64,000 nucleotides of DNA from Hyphomonadaceae bacterium (GCA_028285145.1 JANQQC010000015.1:1-64000); one strand, 5' to 3'; positions 9,139 to 17,921 are shown, numbered from the stretch's first letter. Numbers and translations are program-made. Notes: generated from the letters alone by a model not told the origin.

Positions 9139-9178
9139 GGGCCCGCGGTTGGGGGAGTGAGGTCCGCGGGCCCGTTTT
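9139..9178 (+). terminator. Rho-independent terminator, possibly bidirectional
   Basis: Perfect 10-bp stem (GGGCCCGCGG at 9139-9148 with CCGCGGGCCC at 9164-9173), 15-base loop, followed by GTTTT. The left flank is A-rich, so it could also stop minus-strand transcripts. No intact gene ends here. The 500-base stretch 8803-9304 otherwise holds only the OMP remnant. Confidence 0.75.
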
Positions 9179-9304
9179 CACGACGGACGCTGAGAAGTCG
9201 TGCGCGCGGCCGTCTAAGGCTAATATGCGGCTTGATGGGAATGGGTTCCAAAATCCCTTCGCTTTAGGATGACATATGCCGCCGGGTTCTTCATAAGTCC
9301 TGCT

Positions 9305-10645
9305 ATGACACAGACTTATGACCTGATCCTTCGCGGCGGTACGGTAGTGACCCCCGGCGGGGAGGAGCGCGCTGATATCGGTGTTCGAGATCAGCGCATC
9401 GCTTTTTTTGGAGATCTGTCCGGAGCCGATGCTGGCGAGGTTTATGACGCGACCGGGCTGCACATCCTGCCTGGCGTGATCGACAGTCAGGTGCACTTCC
9501 GGGAGCCCGGCCTTGAACACAAGGCAGACCTTGAAACCGAAGCCCGCTCGGCCGCGCTTGGCGGTGTCACGGCGGTGTTCGAAATGCCGAACACAAATCC
9601 GTCCACGATCACGCCTGACCGGCTCAACGACAAACTTGCGCGCGCGAAAGGCCGCATGGATGTCGACCACGCCTTCTATGCTGGCGCGACGCACGATAAT
9701 ACAGGTGTGCTTGCAGAGATGGAGGCGATGCCCGGCTGCTGCGGGGTCAAGGTGTTCATGGGGGCTTCCACCGGAGACCTGCTCGTCCATGACGATGAAG
9801 GCGTGGAAGCGGTGCTCCGCGCGATCAAGCGCCGGGCTGCTTTCCACTCCGAAGATGAATATCGGCTTCAGGAGCGCGCGCATCTTGCCCGCACAGGCGA
9901 CTGGCAGAGCCATATCGAGGTGCGCGATGTCGAAGCGGCGGTCTCCTCTACGCGGCGCTTGCTGCGGCTGGCGCGAAAGACCGGCAAGCGCATCCATGTG
10001 CTGCATATCTCCACCGCTGAGGAGATGGAGTTGCTGCGCGATGCGAAAGACGTCGCCAGTGTCGAAGTCCTGCCCAACCATCTCACCCTTGCCGCGCCGG
10101 ATTGCTATGAGCGGCTGAAGGGCTTTGCCCAGCAGAACCCCCCGGTCAGGGAAGCCCGCCATCGCGAGGCCCTCTGGCGCGCCCTCAATGCTGGGATTGT
10201 TGACGTCGTCGCCACCGATCACGCGCCGCATACGCGCGAAGAGAAGGAACAGCCTTATCCGGCGAGCCCGTCGGGTACGCCGGGTGTGCAAACCTTCGTC
10301 CCTATCATGCTGACTCATGTGAACGACGGAAAGCTGTCCCTGCGCCGCCTTGTCGAACTCACCAGCGCCGGGCCCCAGCGCGTGTTCGGTATCGCCAATA
10401 AGGGCCGCATCGCCGAAGGCTATGATGCCGACTTCACTGTCGTGGATCTCAAGCGCAAAGAGACGATCACGAATGAGTGGTCGAAGGCGAAATGTGGTTG
10501 GACGCCCTATGACGGCTTTGAGGCGAAGGGCTGGCCCATCGCAACGATCATCCGAGGGAACTTCGTGATGCGCGACGGCGAAATCACCCAGAAGGGCGGG
10601 GGCCAGCCGGTGAATTTCAACGAGACGCTGGAGCCAGCGGCCTGA
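9305..10645 (+). CDS. Dihydroorotase-family cyclic amidohydrolase
   Basis: 446 residues, TIM-barrel amidohydrolase of the class I dihydroorotase/allantoinase group. Visible metal-site elements: QVHFREPG (where HxH is usual), a candidate carboxylated Lys in GVKVFMG, His in FHSEDEYR, HVLHIST, and the catalytic Asp in ATDHAPHT. The first metal His is Gln, which I recall as shared by an alphaproteobacterial subgroup annotated as dihydroorotase. The expected reaction is carbamoyl-aspartate to dihydroorotate in pyrimidine synthesis, but the changed site leaves activity uncertain. No pyrB is adjacent. Start chosen at ATG 9305 because the next residues (TQTYDLILRGG) match the family; ATG 9269 would add 12 residues. 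Confidence 0.8.
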   Translation: MTQTYDLILRGGTVVTPGGEERADIGVRDQRIAFFGDLSGADAGEVYDATGLHILPGVIDSQVHFREPGLEHKADLETEARSAALGGVTAVFEMPNTNPSTITPDRLNDKLARAKGRMDVDHAFYAGATHDNTGVLAEMEAMPGCCGVKVFMGASTGDLLVHDDEGVEAVLRAIKRRAAFHSEDEYRLQERAHLARTGDWQSHIEVRDVEAAVSSTRRLLRLARKTGKRIHVLHISTAEEMELLRDAKDVASVEVLPNHLTLAAPDCYERLKGFAQQNPPVREARHREALWRALNAGIVDVVATDHAPHTREEKEQPYPASPSGTPGVQTFVPIMLTHVNDGKLSLRRLVELTSAGPQRVFGIANKGRIAEGYDADFTVVDLKRKETITNEWSKAKCGWTPYDGFEAKGWPIATIIRGNFVMRDGEITQKGGGQPVNFNETLEPAA

Positions 10646-10727
10646 TTGCTTAGATCTCTATCCCCTTTTATTTCCGCCGGTTGATCGCGCCCCATTTCTG
10701 TGAGCCAATGTTCATTAGGGGGTAGCT

Positions 10728-12503
10728 ATGAAACTAGGATACATTATTGGGGCAGTCTTCCTTACGAGCTGTGCAACTGAGTTGGCTGTAAAGCCCGATC
10801 CTGCACCGACGAAAGCGTTGGACAGACCTATAAGCGGTGTCGCCTATGCGCTGCCGATGGCTCAATTCGACATCAAGCTGACCTGGCGAATTGAGAAGTG
10901 CCCTGATGTGACAGTGGACACGTCCATTTTGACGGACGAGAGCGGCGATCCAGTCGAGGATGGGTCGGGCAATCAAATACAGCAGGAGACCTTCACGGTA
11001 GCAGACGGCGGCTTCAAGATCGCGCAGAATGCTGAGGCGAAACTGCGCTACACCGCCGGCGAAACTTATGTGATCGATCCGGCGGCTCTAGCTGCTCGGA
11101 GCAAGACGAGCTCTGTGGAGCTCGAATTCTACGAAGATACTCGGACCCTTAAGTCAATCAACGCGTCTGCCGACGACAAGACGGGAGACATCATTCAGTC
11201 TGGCGTGTCGACATTGCTCAGTCTCGCATCCATTGCGACGGGCGTGCCGGTCTCCGCCACTCAAGAGTCGACTGCTGAGGCGGGGGCTGCCGAGAAGTTC
11301 ACATCCCCGCCTGTCCAAGGCTGTAATCAGGCGACTGTTAAGGCTCTGGCCGGCTTGAACGGGTCAGCTGCGACATTAAAGGCGGCGACGCAAGCGGTCG
11401 AAGACGCTGCAAAAAAAGTCCAAGCCTTTCGTACGGACCATGCCTTTGAGATTCAATTCGGGTTGTTGACCGACGCTGACAAGGATGAACTTCGTGGGCT
11501 TCGGCGGACGTTGGATCAGAACAAGCAAGCCCTGCTAGCCGCGAACAAAGCCCACCAAGCTCATCTCAAGCAAGTCGCCTTTTCAAAGACCATCGTTTGG
11601 CCAAAGCGCCACACAGACAGAGCGAGCGGACGGTCCTCCGATTTCCGGTTGAGCAGATTAGAAGCCCGGCAAGCGGCCGAAAAGTGGTTTAAGCCCGCTC
11701 CTGCAGATGCCGCTGCGCCGAACCCGCGCATCAATCCGGACGTGCTGAAGCTTATTCAAGCCGAGATGGAAACGAAGCTGCGCAGAGATTTCAGATTCAG
11801 CGCGCTTCTGAAAGGCGAGCAACCAAGGCAAACTGAAGCGCCACAGGATGCATATGTCGGCGCCGATGATTCAGGCGCTTATCCTGGTTTTCTCTATCGC
11901 CTCCCAAGTTCCGGCAAGTTGGTGGTTTGCAAGCGCCGGGGTGCCAGGCCTTGCTCTCCAACCTCCGGCGCAGCCATTCTGCAGAGCCCGACGCCGTTGA
12001 CGATTCCTCAGTTGGGCCAACTGCGTATCATCCCGTTCGACAACGGCGCGTTCCAGAACAATGAACTGTCCGTCAGTCTCAGGAAGGATGGGTCGCTCGA
12101 ATCCTTCACTTACAAAGAAGCCGAGTCGAGTGCGGCAAACGCCGCGAGCGCGGTTTCTTCCTCTGTAGAAAGTGTCGCCGGCTATCTGCTCGCAGTTGAC
12201 GCAGCCCGCGAGAAGGAGAGGGAAGATGCTGAAGCGAAAGCCAAGGCGGAGGCCGAGGAAGCTCTATCAAAGATCAAGGCTGAGCAGGATGCGAAAATCG
12301 CAGAGTTGAACTTCGAGATTCAAACCCTGGAATTAGAGCGCAAACGGGCTGAGCTTGAGGCCGCCGGTGACGTGAGCCGGATGCAGTCCCTTCAGGATCA
12401 GACTGCTGAGCTGAATGCCCGGATCGCGCTTCTCACCGCGTCACGGGAGGAGATCGAAGCTCAGCAGGCGCTTACCGCAGCACAGGCCGCTGCGGCGCAA
12501 TAA
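10728..12503 (+). CDS. Predicted lipoprotein with C-terminal coiled coil
   Basis: 591 residues with a short signal peptide ending in lipobox LTSC (Cys15). The middle is unrecognised, with paired Cys residues near 400. Residues about 490-590 form a long Ala/Glu/Lys-rich coiled coil (EKEREDAEAKAKAEAEEA). A helical stretch near 220-290 may also coil. Base composition is less GC-rich than the neighbours, with many AT-ending codons, suggesting acquired DNA. Good ribosome-binding site (AGGGGG) ahead of ATG 10728. Function unknown; a membrane-anchored scaffold is the most one can infer. Confidence 0.75.
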   Translation: MKLGYIIGAVFLTSCATELAVKPDPAPTKALDRPISGVAYALPMAQFDIKLTWRIEKCPDVTVDTSILTDESGDPVEDGSGNQIQQETFTVADGGFKIAQNAEAKLRYTAGETYVIDPAALAARSKTSSVELEFYEDTRTLKSINASADDKTGDIIQSGVSTLLSLASIATGVPVSATQESTAEAGAAEKFTSPPVQGCNQATVKALAGLNGSAATLKAATQAVEDAAKKVQAFRTDHAFEIQFGLLTDADKDELRGLRRTLDQNKQALLAANKAHQAHLKQVAFSKTIVWPKRHTDRASGRSSDFRLSRLEARQAAEKWFKPAPADAAAPNPRINPDVLKLIQAEMETKLRRDFRFSALLKGEQPRQTEAPQDAYVGADDSGAYPGFLYRLPSSGKLVVCKRRGARPCSPTSGAAILQSPTPLTIPQLGQLRIIPFDNGAFQNNELSVSLRKDGSLESFTYKEAESSAANAASAVSSSVESVAGYLLAVDAAREKEREDAEAKAKAEAEEALSKIKAEQDAKIAELNFEIQTLELERKRAELEAAGDVSRMQSLQDQTAELNARIALLTASREEIEAQQALTAAQAAAAQ

Positions 12504-12542
12504 ACGGGATCGGTGAGCGTTCGATGTAAGGCGGGCCTGACT

Positions 12543-13355
12543 TCAGGCGCTTTTCAGAGCAAGCGCGGCCGTCAGTGCGGTCACCGCGCCGTAAGCGACA
12601 TAAGCGGCGACCAGAAGGATGAGCGAGGCGAAGAGCGATCTTGCCAGGCGTACACGTTCGGCCAGCATGCGTGAAATCAGGATGCCAATCCCGCTGCCTA
12701 CGGCCCCGCCGGCCAGCAACAGCAGGATCAGGCGGCCATCCACCCATCCCGACAGCGCATAGTTCGCCGACGTTGCCCCACCGAAGATCGCGACCGAGAC
12801 GAGCGAGGAGGCGGTCGCATTCGTCATCGTCATGCCGGTGGCAAGCATCAGGCCCGGCACGATGAGAAAGCCGCCGCCAATGCCGAAGAAACCTGCCGCC
12901 ATGCCAACGATCAGACCGATCGGGGCAAGCCGCAGAACAATGGCCGGTGACAGTGTGACATCCGCGTTTCCGGCATGTGCGGGCTTGCGAAACATCGACA
13001 GCGCGATGGCTGCCATCGCAATCGAAAAGCCCAGCATCAACGCGTCTCCGCTGATCTGCTTGGCAATCGTCGATCCGATCACAGACCCTAACAGGCCGGA
13101 GGCTGCGAACACGGTGGCGCATGGCCACTTTACGCGGCCGCCGCGCCAGTGGCCGATCAGACTGATCACGGCGATGGCGGCGACCGCTGCCGCCGATGTC
13201 CCGATGGCGAGATGAGGGTCCTGCACGCCGACAAGGTAGAGGAGCAGCGGCGCGGCGAGAACCGATCCGCCACCGCCAAATGTGCCGAGAAAGACGCCAA
13301 CAATCGCGCCGCTCGCCAGCCCGGCAAGAATAAAAGGAACGGTCAGTTCCAGCAT
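12543..13355 (-). CDS. TauE/SafE family sulfite/anion exporter
   Basis: 270 residues and about eight hydrophobic segments in two pseudo-repeats, each with the family's Gly-rich signature (FLGTFGGGGSVLAAPLLLYL near 25-44 and FFGIGGGFLIVPGLML near 155). The family exports sulfite, thiosulfate or organosulfonates across the inner membrane. It is the last gene of the ArsR-rhodanese-TauE unit; two bases separate it from the rhodanese stop. In this context export of sulfite or thiosulfate formed during persulfide oxidation is a reasonable inference. ATG at 13355 chosen over longer frames that overlap the rhodanese gene. Confidence 0.9.
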   Translation of the reverse strand: MLELTVPFILAGLASGAIVGVFLGTFGGGGSVLAAPLLLYLVGVQDPHLAIGTSAAAVAAIAVISLIGHWRGGRVKWPCATVFAASGLLGSVIGSTIAKQISGDALMLGFSIAMAAIALSMFRKPAHAGNADVTLSPAIVLRLAPIGLIVGMAAGFFGIGGGFLIVPGLMLATGMTMTNATASSLVSVAIFGGATSANYALSGWVDGRLILLLLAGGAVGSGIGILISRMLAERVRLARSLFASLILLVAAYVAYGAVTALTAALALKSA

Positions 13356-13357
13356 TG

Positions 13358-13891
13358 TCAGCTGGTTTGTGGCCGGCGGTTCCAGGGCATGATGGCGAGC
13401 AGCTGAGCCATGCCGCACCACCCTGAAAGGCCGGCAAACATCAGCCCGGCTCCGACAAAGGCCGAGAGGCCGATGAACCATGAATTGACGAGCACCGCGA
13501 GCAACACTCCGAGAAGGATCAGCGCGCCAGCAGTGATCTGAACCTGACGGTTAAGCTCCAGAGGCGCTGATGTATCCTCACGTGTCGGTAGACCAGCCGC
13601 CTTCCACGCCTGAAGACCGCCATCAAGAAGATAGGCGTCGCCGTTCACGTGCGAGGCGAGGCGCGCACAGTTTGCATCCGTCCTCATGCCGGACTTGCAA
13701 TGAAAGACAGCATGTTTGCCGTCATTGAGGGACAACCCGCTCTTATCCATCACTGACAGTGGCAGCGAAGTCGCGCCTTCAATGTGTTCGCGGGCAAATT
13801 CGTCGGGTTCGCGGATGTCAATCAGGACGAGGTCGCCAGAGGCAATCCGATCCGAGACGGTTTTGGGGTCGAGTTTTTCCAGCAGGGTCAT
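13358..13891 (-). CDS. Rhodanese-DUF2892 membrane protein
   Basis: 177 residues. Residues about 1-105 are a rhodanese domain with the active-site loop HCKSGMRT, whose Cys carries sulfane sulfur. Residues about 115-170 are a DUF2892 pair of transmembrane helices, the same architecture as E. coli YgaP. Expected role: membrane-linked sulfur transfer between persulfides and an acceptor. The ATG overlaps the ArsR stop (ATGA), showing coupling. Sits between the regulator and the TauE exporter. Confidence 0.9.
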   Translation of the reverse strand: MTLLEKLDPKTVSDRIASGDLVLIDIREPDEFAREHIEGATSLPLSVMDKSGLSLNDGKHAVFHCKSGMRTDANCARLASHVNGDAYLLDGGLQAWKAAGLPTREDTSAPLELNRQVQITAGALILLGVLLAVLVNSWFIGLSAFVGAGLMFAGLSGWCGMAQLLAIMPWNRRPQTS

Positions 13892-14208
13892 GTCAGCATC
13901 TCCGGGCAGTAGATGGCCGCCAGCGTTTCGATCACCTTGACCGCGGCTGGATCGGCTATTCGATAAAAGATCACCTGACCGTCCCGGCGCGTCGCAACCA
14001 GTTCCTGCTCGCGCAGCACGGCAAGGTGCTGAGAGAGCGCAGACTGGGACAGATCCGTCGCCGCTCTGAGGTCTCCAACGCATTGCTCACCCGCGCCGAG
14101 GCGGCACAGGATCATAAGGCGATGCTCATTGGCCATAGCCCGCAGCAGGCTCGCCGCTGCGGCCGCTTTCTCCTGGAAGAGCTGCGGGTCGAGAAGGTCA
14201 GGTGTCAT
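13888..14208 (-). CDS. ArsR-family repressor, BigR/SqrR-like persulfide sensor
   Basis: 106 residues, winged-helix ArsR fold with recognition helix in DLSQSALSQHLAVLREQ. Two Cys residues, near 43 (GEQCVGDL) and 101 (AIYCPEM), sit where BigR and SqrR carry their redox pair, which forms a di- or tetrasulfide on reaction with persulfide and releases DNA. A third Cys is near 35. Immediately upstream is a long AT-rich palindrome shared with the divergent MBL gene, the likely operator. ATG at 14208 used; a GTG at 14211 is equally possible. Confidence 0.88.
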   Translation of the reverse strand: MTPDLLDPQLFQEKAAAAASLLRAMANEHRLMILCRLGAGEQCVGDLRAATDLSQSALSQHLAVLREQELVATRRDGQVIFYRIADPAAVKVIETLAAIYCPEMLT

Positions 14209-14217
14209 CACTCCGCA

Positions 14218-14258
14218 AATATATTAGGTATTGCTAATTTAGCAAGTACTAATATATT
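14218..14258. promoter_or_regulatory. Palindromic operator of the persulfide regulon
   Basis: A near-perfect inverted repeat centred on 14238: left arm 14218-14237 and right arm 14239-14258, with 17 of 20 positions complementary. The outer part is AT-rich (AATATATTAG) and the inner part TTGCTAA/TTAGCAA. It fills most of the 71 bases between the ArsR gene and the divergent MBL gene, so one bound dimer or tetramer could block both promoters. AT-rich palindromes of this kind are known BigR targets. Confidence 0.75.
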
Positions 14259-14279
14259 AGATAGACAAAGGACACGAAA

Positions 14280-15173
14280 ATGATTGATATCCAGGCCTTT
14301 TTTGACCCCGACACATCGACCGTGAGCTATCTCGTGGCCGACCCGTCAACGAGCGAGGCGGCGATCATTGATCCGGTGCTTGATTACGAGCCTCACGCCG
14401 CGCAGCTGACGACGATTTCGGTAGACGCCATACTGAAACATGCTCGTGAGAACGGGCTCCGCATTCAGTGGGTGCTGGAAACTCACGCGCATGCCGATCA
14501 TCTCTCAGCTGCCCATTATGTGCGGGAGAAAACCGGTGCGAAAATCGGCATTGGGGAGAAGATCACGCAGGTCCAGACATTGTTCAAACCCATGTTCGCC
14601 GCGACGGATGTCTGCACGGATGGCGGGGACTTCGATGCTCTTTTCGCAAATGAAGACACCTTCCTGATCGGCTCGCAGCAGGTGCACGTGCTCCATACGC
14701 CGGGCCATACGCCTGCCTGCATCACCTATGTTATTGGCGATGCGGCCTTTGTTGGGGATACCCTGTTCATGCCTGACTATGGAACGGCCCGGGCTGACTT
14801 TCCGGGCGGCGATGCAGCCACGCTTTACCGCTCAATCAGGAAGATCCTGTCCTTGCCGGAAGAGACCCGCATCTTTGTCGGGCATGACTATCTCCCGGAA
14901 GGCCGGGATACTTATGCCTGGGAAACGACGGTCGCCGAACAGCGCGCAAAGAACACCCACATACATGATGGGGTCGGCGAGACCGAGTTTGTCGAGATGC
15001 GCAACGCCCGCGACGCCACGCTGTCCGCGCCGCGCCTGATCCTGCCATCGCTGCAGGTCAACATTCGGGCTGGCAATCTGCCGGCCAGGGAGGCCGATGG
15101 CGAGGTCTATCTGAAGATTCCCGTCAATCGGCTCAAAGGCGGTGACGCGACGTCTCCGGGTTCCCAAGGCTGA
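14280..15173 (+). CDS. MBL-fold persulfide dioxygenase-like hydrolase (Blh/ETHE1 type)
   Basis: 297 residues. Metallo-beta-lactamase fold with THAHADH at 68-74, later HTPGHTP and VGDTLF, and GHDY near 205, the iron or zinc ligands of ETHE1/Blh proteins. The family oxidises glutathione persulfide to sulfite, or acts in a similar sulfane-sulfur step. The BigR regulons of Xylella and Agrobacterium contain this protein together with a rhodanese, a membrane exporter and the ArsR regulator, as here. Divergently transcribed from the ArsR gene across the palindrome. The following K+ channel gene begins 45 bases downstream. Confidence 0.87.
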   Translation: MIDIQAFFDPDTSTVSYLVADPSTSEAAIIDPVLDYEPHAAQLTTISVDAILKHARENGLRIQWVLETHAHADHLSAAHYVREKTGAKIGIGEKITQVQTLFKPMFAATDVCTDGGDFDALFANEDTFLIGSQQVHVLHTPGHTPACITYVIGDAAFVGDTLFMPDYGTARADFPGGDAATLYRSIRKILSLPEETRIFVGHDYLPEGRDTYAWETTVAEQRAKNTHIHDGVGETEFVEMRNARDATLSAPRLILPSLQVNIRAGNLPAREADGEVYLKIPVNRLKGGDATSPGSQG

Positions 15174-15218
15174 CAAGCTCCCGGCCAGACGTCATAAGGC
15201 GTGGCTGGAGGAGACTGA

Positions 15219-16001
15219 ATGAGCGACCGGAAAGGCCTGAACCGGCACCTGTTCTGGCTGTATGAGGGGCATGGGCGCGGGCCTTATGTCTTTCGTCTGG
15301 GCCTTCTGGTCTTTGACGTTGTCACCATTGCTTACTTCCTCTGGGCTCCGTTTCAGGGCCGGGGCAATGCGCATCCGATGCTTGACTATGTGATCGGCGC
15401 GATCATCGCGGTGGATCTCCTCGCGCGCTTCTACATCGACAAGTCGAAACTGGCCTTCGCCGGAAAGATCGTGAACTGGGCAGATGCGATTGTGGTCTTC
15501 ACCATGTTCGCGCCGCTCTTTACGCAGAACTTCGCCTTTCTCAGGCTCCTGCGCGCCGTGCGGATCATCCGCGCCTTCACCGTGCTGCGACGGATGAAGA
15601 CTTTCTCTGCCTATCTGAAAGCGCATGAGCAGATCGTCGACCGGATCACCAATCTCGCCGTCTTTGTCTTCATGATGGCCGCCTTCGTTTATGTCGCGCA
15701 GGTCGGTGTGAATGACGGCATCAACAATTATGTGGACGCGCTCTATTTCACCGTGACCAGCCTCACCACCACGGGCTATGGCGATATCCTGATGGAAGGC
15801 GTATGGGGACGGCTGCTGGCGGTCGTCATCATGGTGCTCGGGCTGACGCTGTTCCTTCGGCTTCTGCGCGCCATTGCCATTCCGGGCGGCAAGGTCGAGG
15901 TGGAGTGCGAAACCTGCGGCCTTTCCCGGCACGAACCTGACGCCGTACACTGCAAGCACTGCGGATCCGTGATGCATATCGACACCCAAGGACGATCATG
16001 A
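15219..16001 (+). CDS. Voltage-sensor-type potassium channel with C-terminal zinc ribbon
   Basis: 260 residues. S1-S4-like helices span about 20-145, with an Arg-rich S4 (RLLRAVRIIRAFTVLRRMK). The pore helix and selectivity filter TTTGYGD lie near 187-193, followed by the last helix. The C-terminus carries two CxxC pairs (CETC near 230 and CKHC near 246), which form a zinc-ribbon-like knuckle. Inner-membrane K+ flux is the expected function; the ribbon may sense metal or redox state, which is inference. Its stop overlaps the ATG of the downstream CoA ligase (ATGA). Confidence 0.88.
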   Translation: MSDRKGLNRHLFWLYEGHGRGPYVFRLGLLVFDVVTIAYFLWAPFQGRGNAHPMLDYVIGAIIAVDLLARFYIDKSKLAFAGKIVNWADAIVVFTMFAPLFTQNFAFLRLLRAVRIIRAFTVLRRMKTFSAYLKAHEQIVDRITNLAVFVFMMAAFVYVAQVGVNDGINNYVDALYFTVTSLTTTGYGDILMEGVWGRLLAVVIMVLGLTLFLRLLRAIAIPGGKVEVECETCGLSRHEPDAVHCKHCGSVMHIDTQGRS

Positions 16002-17863
16002 GTACTAGCGACATTCCCTTTCGAGAAATCCCGTACCTGCCTCAGAAGATGCATATTGAGCGCCGGGACGATGGCTCGGTCATTCTCGAAAACGGCCAGC
16101 CTCTGAAAGACCATCCGCCGCACATGCTCTGGCCCATCGTGTATTGGGCGGAGCACCGGCCGGACACGGTCTGGCTCGCTCAGCGCGATCCGGTCGACCC
16201 GTCAAGAGACGGCTGGGTGAAGCTCACCTATGGCGACGCGCTGCCGAAGATCCGCGCGCTGGCGCAAGGCTTTATCGATGCCGGGGCCGGGCCGGAGGCT
16301 CCGCTGATGATCCTGTCCCGCAACTCCATCGAGCACGCCCTCATCATGTACGCTGCCATGTGGGCCGGCGCGCCGGTCGTTCCCGTCACGCCGGCCTACG
16401 CCTTGCTCAGCCAGGATTTCGCGCGCCTCACCTATGTTGACGGCCTGACACAGCCAAAGCTGATCTATGTCGATGATGGCGAAGAGTATCAGCGCGGCCT
16501 CGATGGCATGGGAGTCGGGGATCGCACCGTCATCTATGCGCGCAATGCGCCGACCGGTTATCACAGCGTCAGCCTCGATGATTTCGCGACAACGCCAACC
16601 GACGCCGTCGACGCCGCTTACGACCGGCTGGGCCACGAGACCATCGCCAAGTACATGCTGACTTCCGGTTCAACGGGTGAACCCAAAGCCGTGATCAACA
16701 CGCATGGCATGATCGCCGCCAACGCCAAGATGATCCGCTCGGTCTGGGATGAGGACCGGCTGAACGCACTGACGGGCGGCCCGCAGGTCATGTGCAATTT
16801 CCTGCCGTGGAGCCACACTTACGGTGCCAATGCCATCCTGCACAACGTGACAGACTGGGGCGGCACGCTGTACCTCGACTGGGGCGCGCCGACCCCGGCC
16901 AAGCTGCCCGAAATGCTGCGAAACCTGCGCGAAGTCTCCACCACCCAGCATACGACAGTACCCGCGGCTTGGGCGGCGCTCGCGACCGAACTGGAGCGCG
17001 ATGATGCGCTCGCGACCACCTTCTTCAAGCGTCTCTGCCTGATGGCCTATGGCGGCGCGGCCATGGGGCAGGATATCTATGAGCGGATTCAGGCGGTCGC
17101 CGTGAGGGTCACTGGAGAGCGCATTTCGCTGTCGGCCGGCTACGGCGCAACCGAGACCTCACCCACGGCCTCCAACGTTCACTGGCCAAACGACACAATG
17201 GGCCTCATCGGCCTGCCGCTGCCCGGCAACACCTTCAAGCTTGCCCCAGTCGGCGAGAAGATGGAGCTGCGTGTCAAAGGCGTGAACGTCACGCCCGGCT
17301 ACTACCGCAATCCTGAGAAAACCGCCGAGGCCTTTGACGAGGAAGGCTTCTACAAGCTCGGGGATGCCGTGCGGTTCGCAGACCCTGACGACCCCAGAAA
17401 AGGACTCGCGTTCGATGGTCGCACAGCCGAGGAGTTCAAGCTCGCCAATGGCACATGGGTGTCAGCGGGAACCGTCCGCGTCAAAGCCGTCGCGGCGGTT
17501 GGCGGTGCGCTGTCCGATGCCGTGGTCTGTGGGCTGAACAAGGACCGGATCGCCTTGCTGGGATTCCTCAACGAAACATGGTGTCGCCGCAGCATTGGAA
17601 GCGACGCGACGCTGGAAGAGATGGCGACCCATTCGGAGATCATCACCGCCGTCCGCGAGGGTCTCGCCCAGCACAACAAGGACCATCCGAACGCAGCCGC
17701 GCGGGTCGATCGTGTCCTGCTCGTCCCGGAAGCTCCGCGCGCAGATGCCGGTGAGATCACCGAAAAGGGCTACATCAACCAGAACAAGTCGCAGGACCTG
17801 CGCGCCGATGCTGTAGAGCGTCTTTACGCTGACCCAGCGCCCGATGACGTGATCGTCCTTTAG
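15998..17863 (+). CDS. Feruloyl-CoA synthase-like AMP-forming acyl-CoA ligase
   Basis: 621 residues, ANL superfamily. The P-loop (TSGSTGEPKAV) lies near 222-232, followed by the acyl-adenylate motif YGATETSP near 380 and the C-terminal hinge. Length and N-terminal sequence (FREIPYLPQKMHIERRDDGS) fit the alphaproteobacterial feruloyl-CoA synthase group, which activates ferulate, coumarate or related phenylpropenoates. No feruloyl-CoA hydratase/lyase is nearby, so substrate is uncertain. Starts inside the channel gene's stop; a ThDP enzyme follows after 58 bases. Confidence 0.83.
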   Translation: MSTSDIPFREIPYLPQKMHIERRDDGSVILENGQPLKDHPPHMLWPIVYWAEHRPDTVWLAQRDPVDPSRDGWVKLTYGDALPKIRALAQGFIDAGAGPEAPLMILSRNSIEHALIMYAAMWAGAPVVPVTPAYALLSQDFARLTYVDGLTQPKLIYVDDGEEYQRGLDGMGVGDRTVIYARNAPTGYHSVSLDDFATTPTDAVDAAYDRLGHETIAKYMLTSGSTGEPKAVINTHGMIAANAKMIRSVWDEDRLNALTGGPQVMCNFLPWSHTYGANAILHNVTDWGGTLYLDWGAPTPAKLPEMLRNLREVSTTQHTTVPAAWAALATELERDDALATTFFKRLCLMAYGGAAMGQDIYERIQAVAVRVTGERISLSAGYGATETSPTASNVHWPNDTMGLIGLPLPGNTFKLAPVGEKMELRVKGVNVTPGYYRNPEKTAEAFDEEGFYKLGDAVRFADPDDPRKGLAFDGRTAEEFKLANGTWVSAGTVRVKAVAAVGGALSDAVVCGLNKDRIALLGFLNETWCRRSIGSDATLEEMATHSEIITAVREGLAQHNKDHPNAAARVDRVLLVPEAPRADAGEITEKGYINQNKSQDLRADAVERLYADPAPDDVIVL

Positions 17864-17921
17864 GTTCGGTCTTGTGCGGGCGCATCGGGGCTCGTAGGTC
17901 ATCACAAACACCGGGAGACAC

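Noticed and set aside
8976..9272. 98-codon plus-strand frame upstream of the dihydroorotase gene
   Set aside because: It reads straight through the 10-bp-stem terminator and has no family resemblance.
9044..10318. 424-codon frame opposite the dihydroorotase gene
   Set aside because: Its sequence is the antisense shadow of a clear enzyme and runs through a terminator; no start signal or domain.
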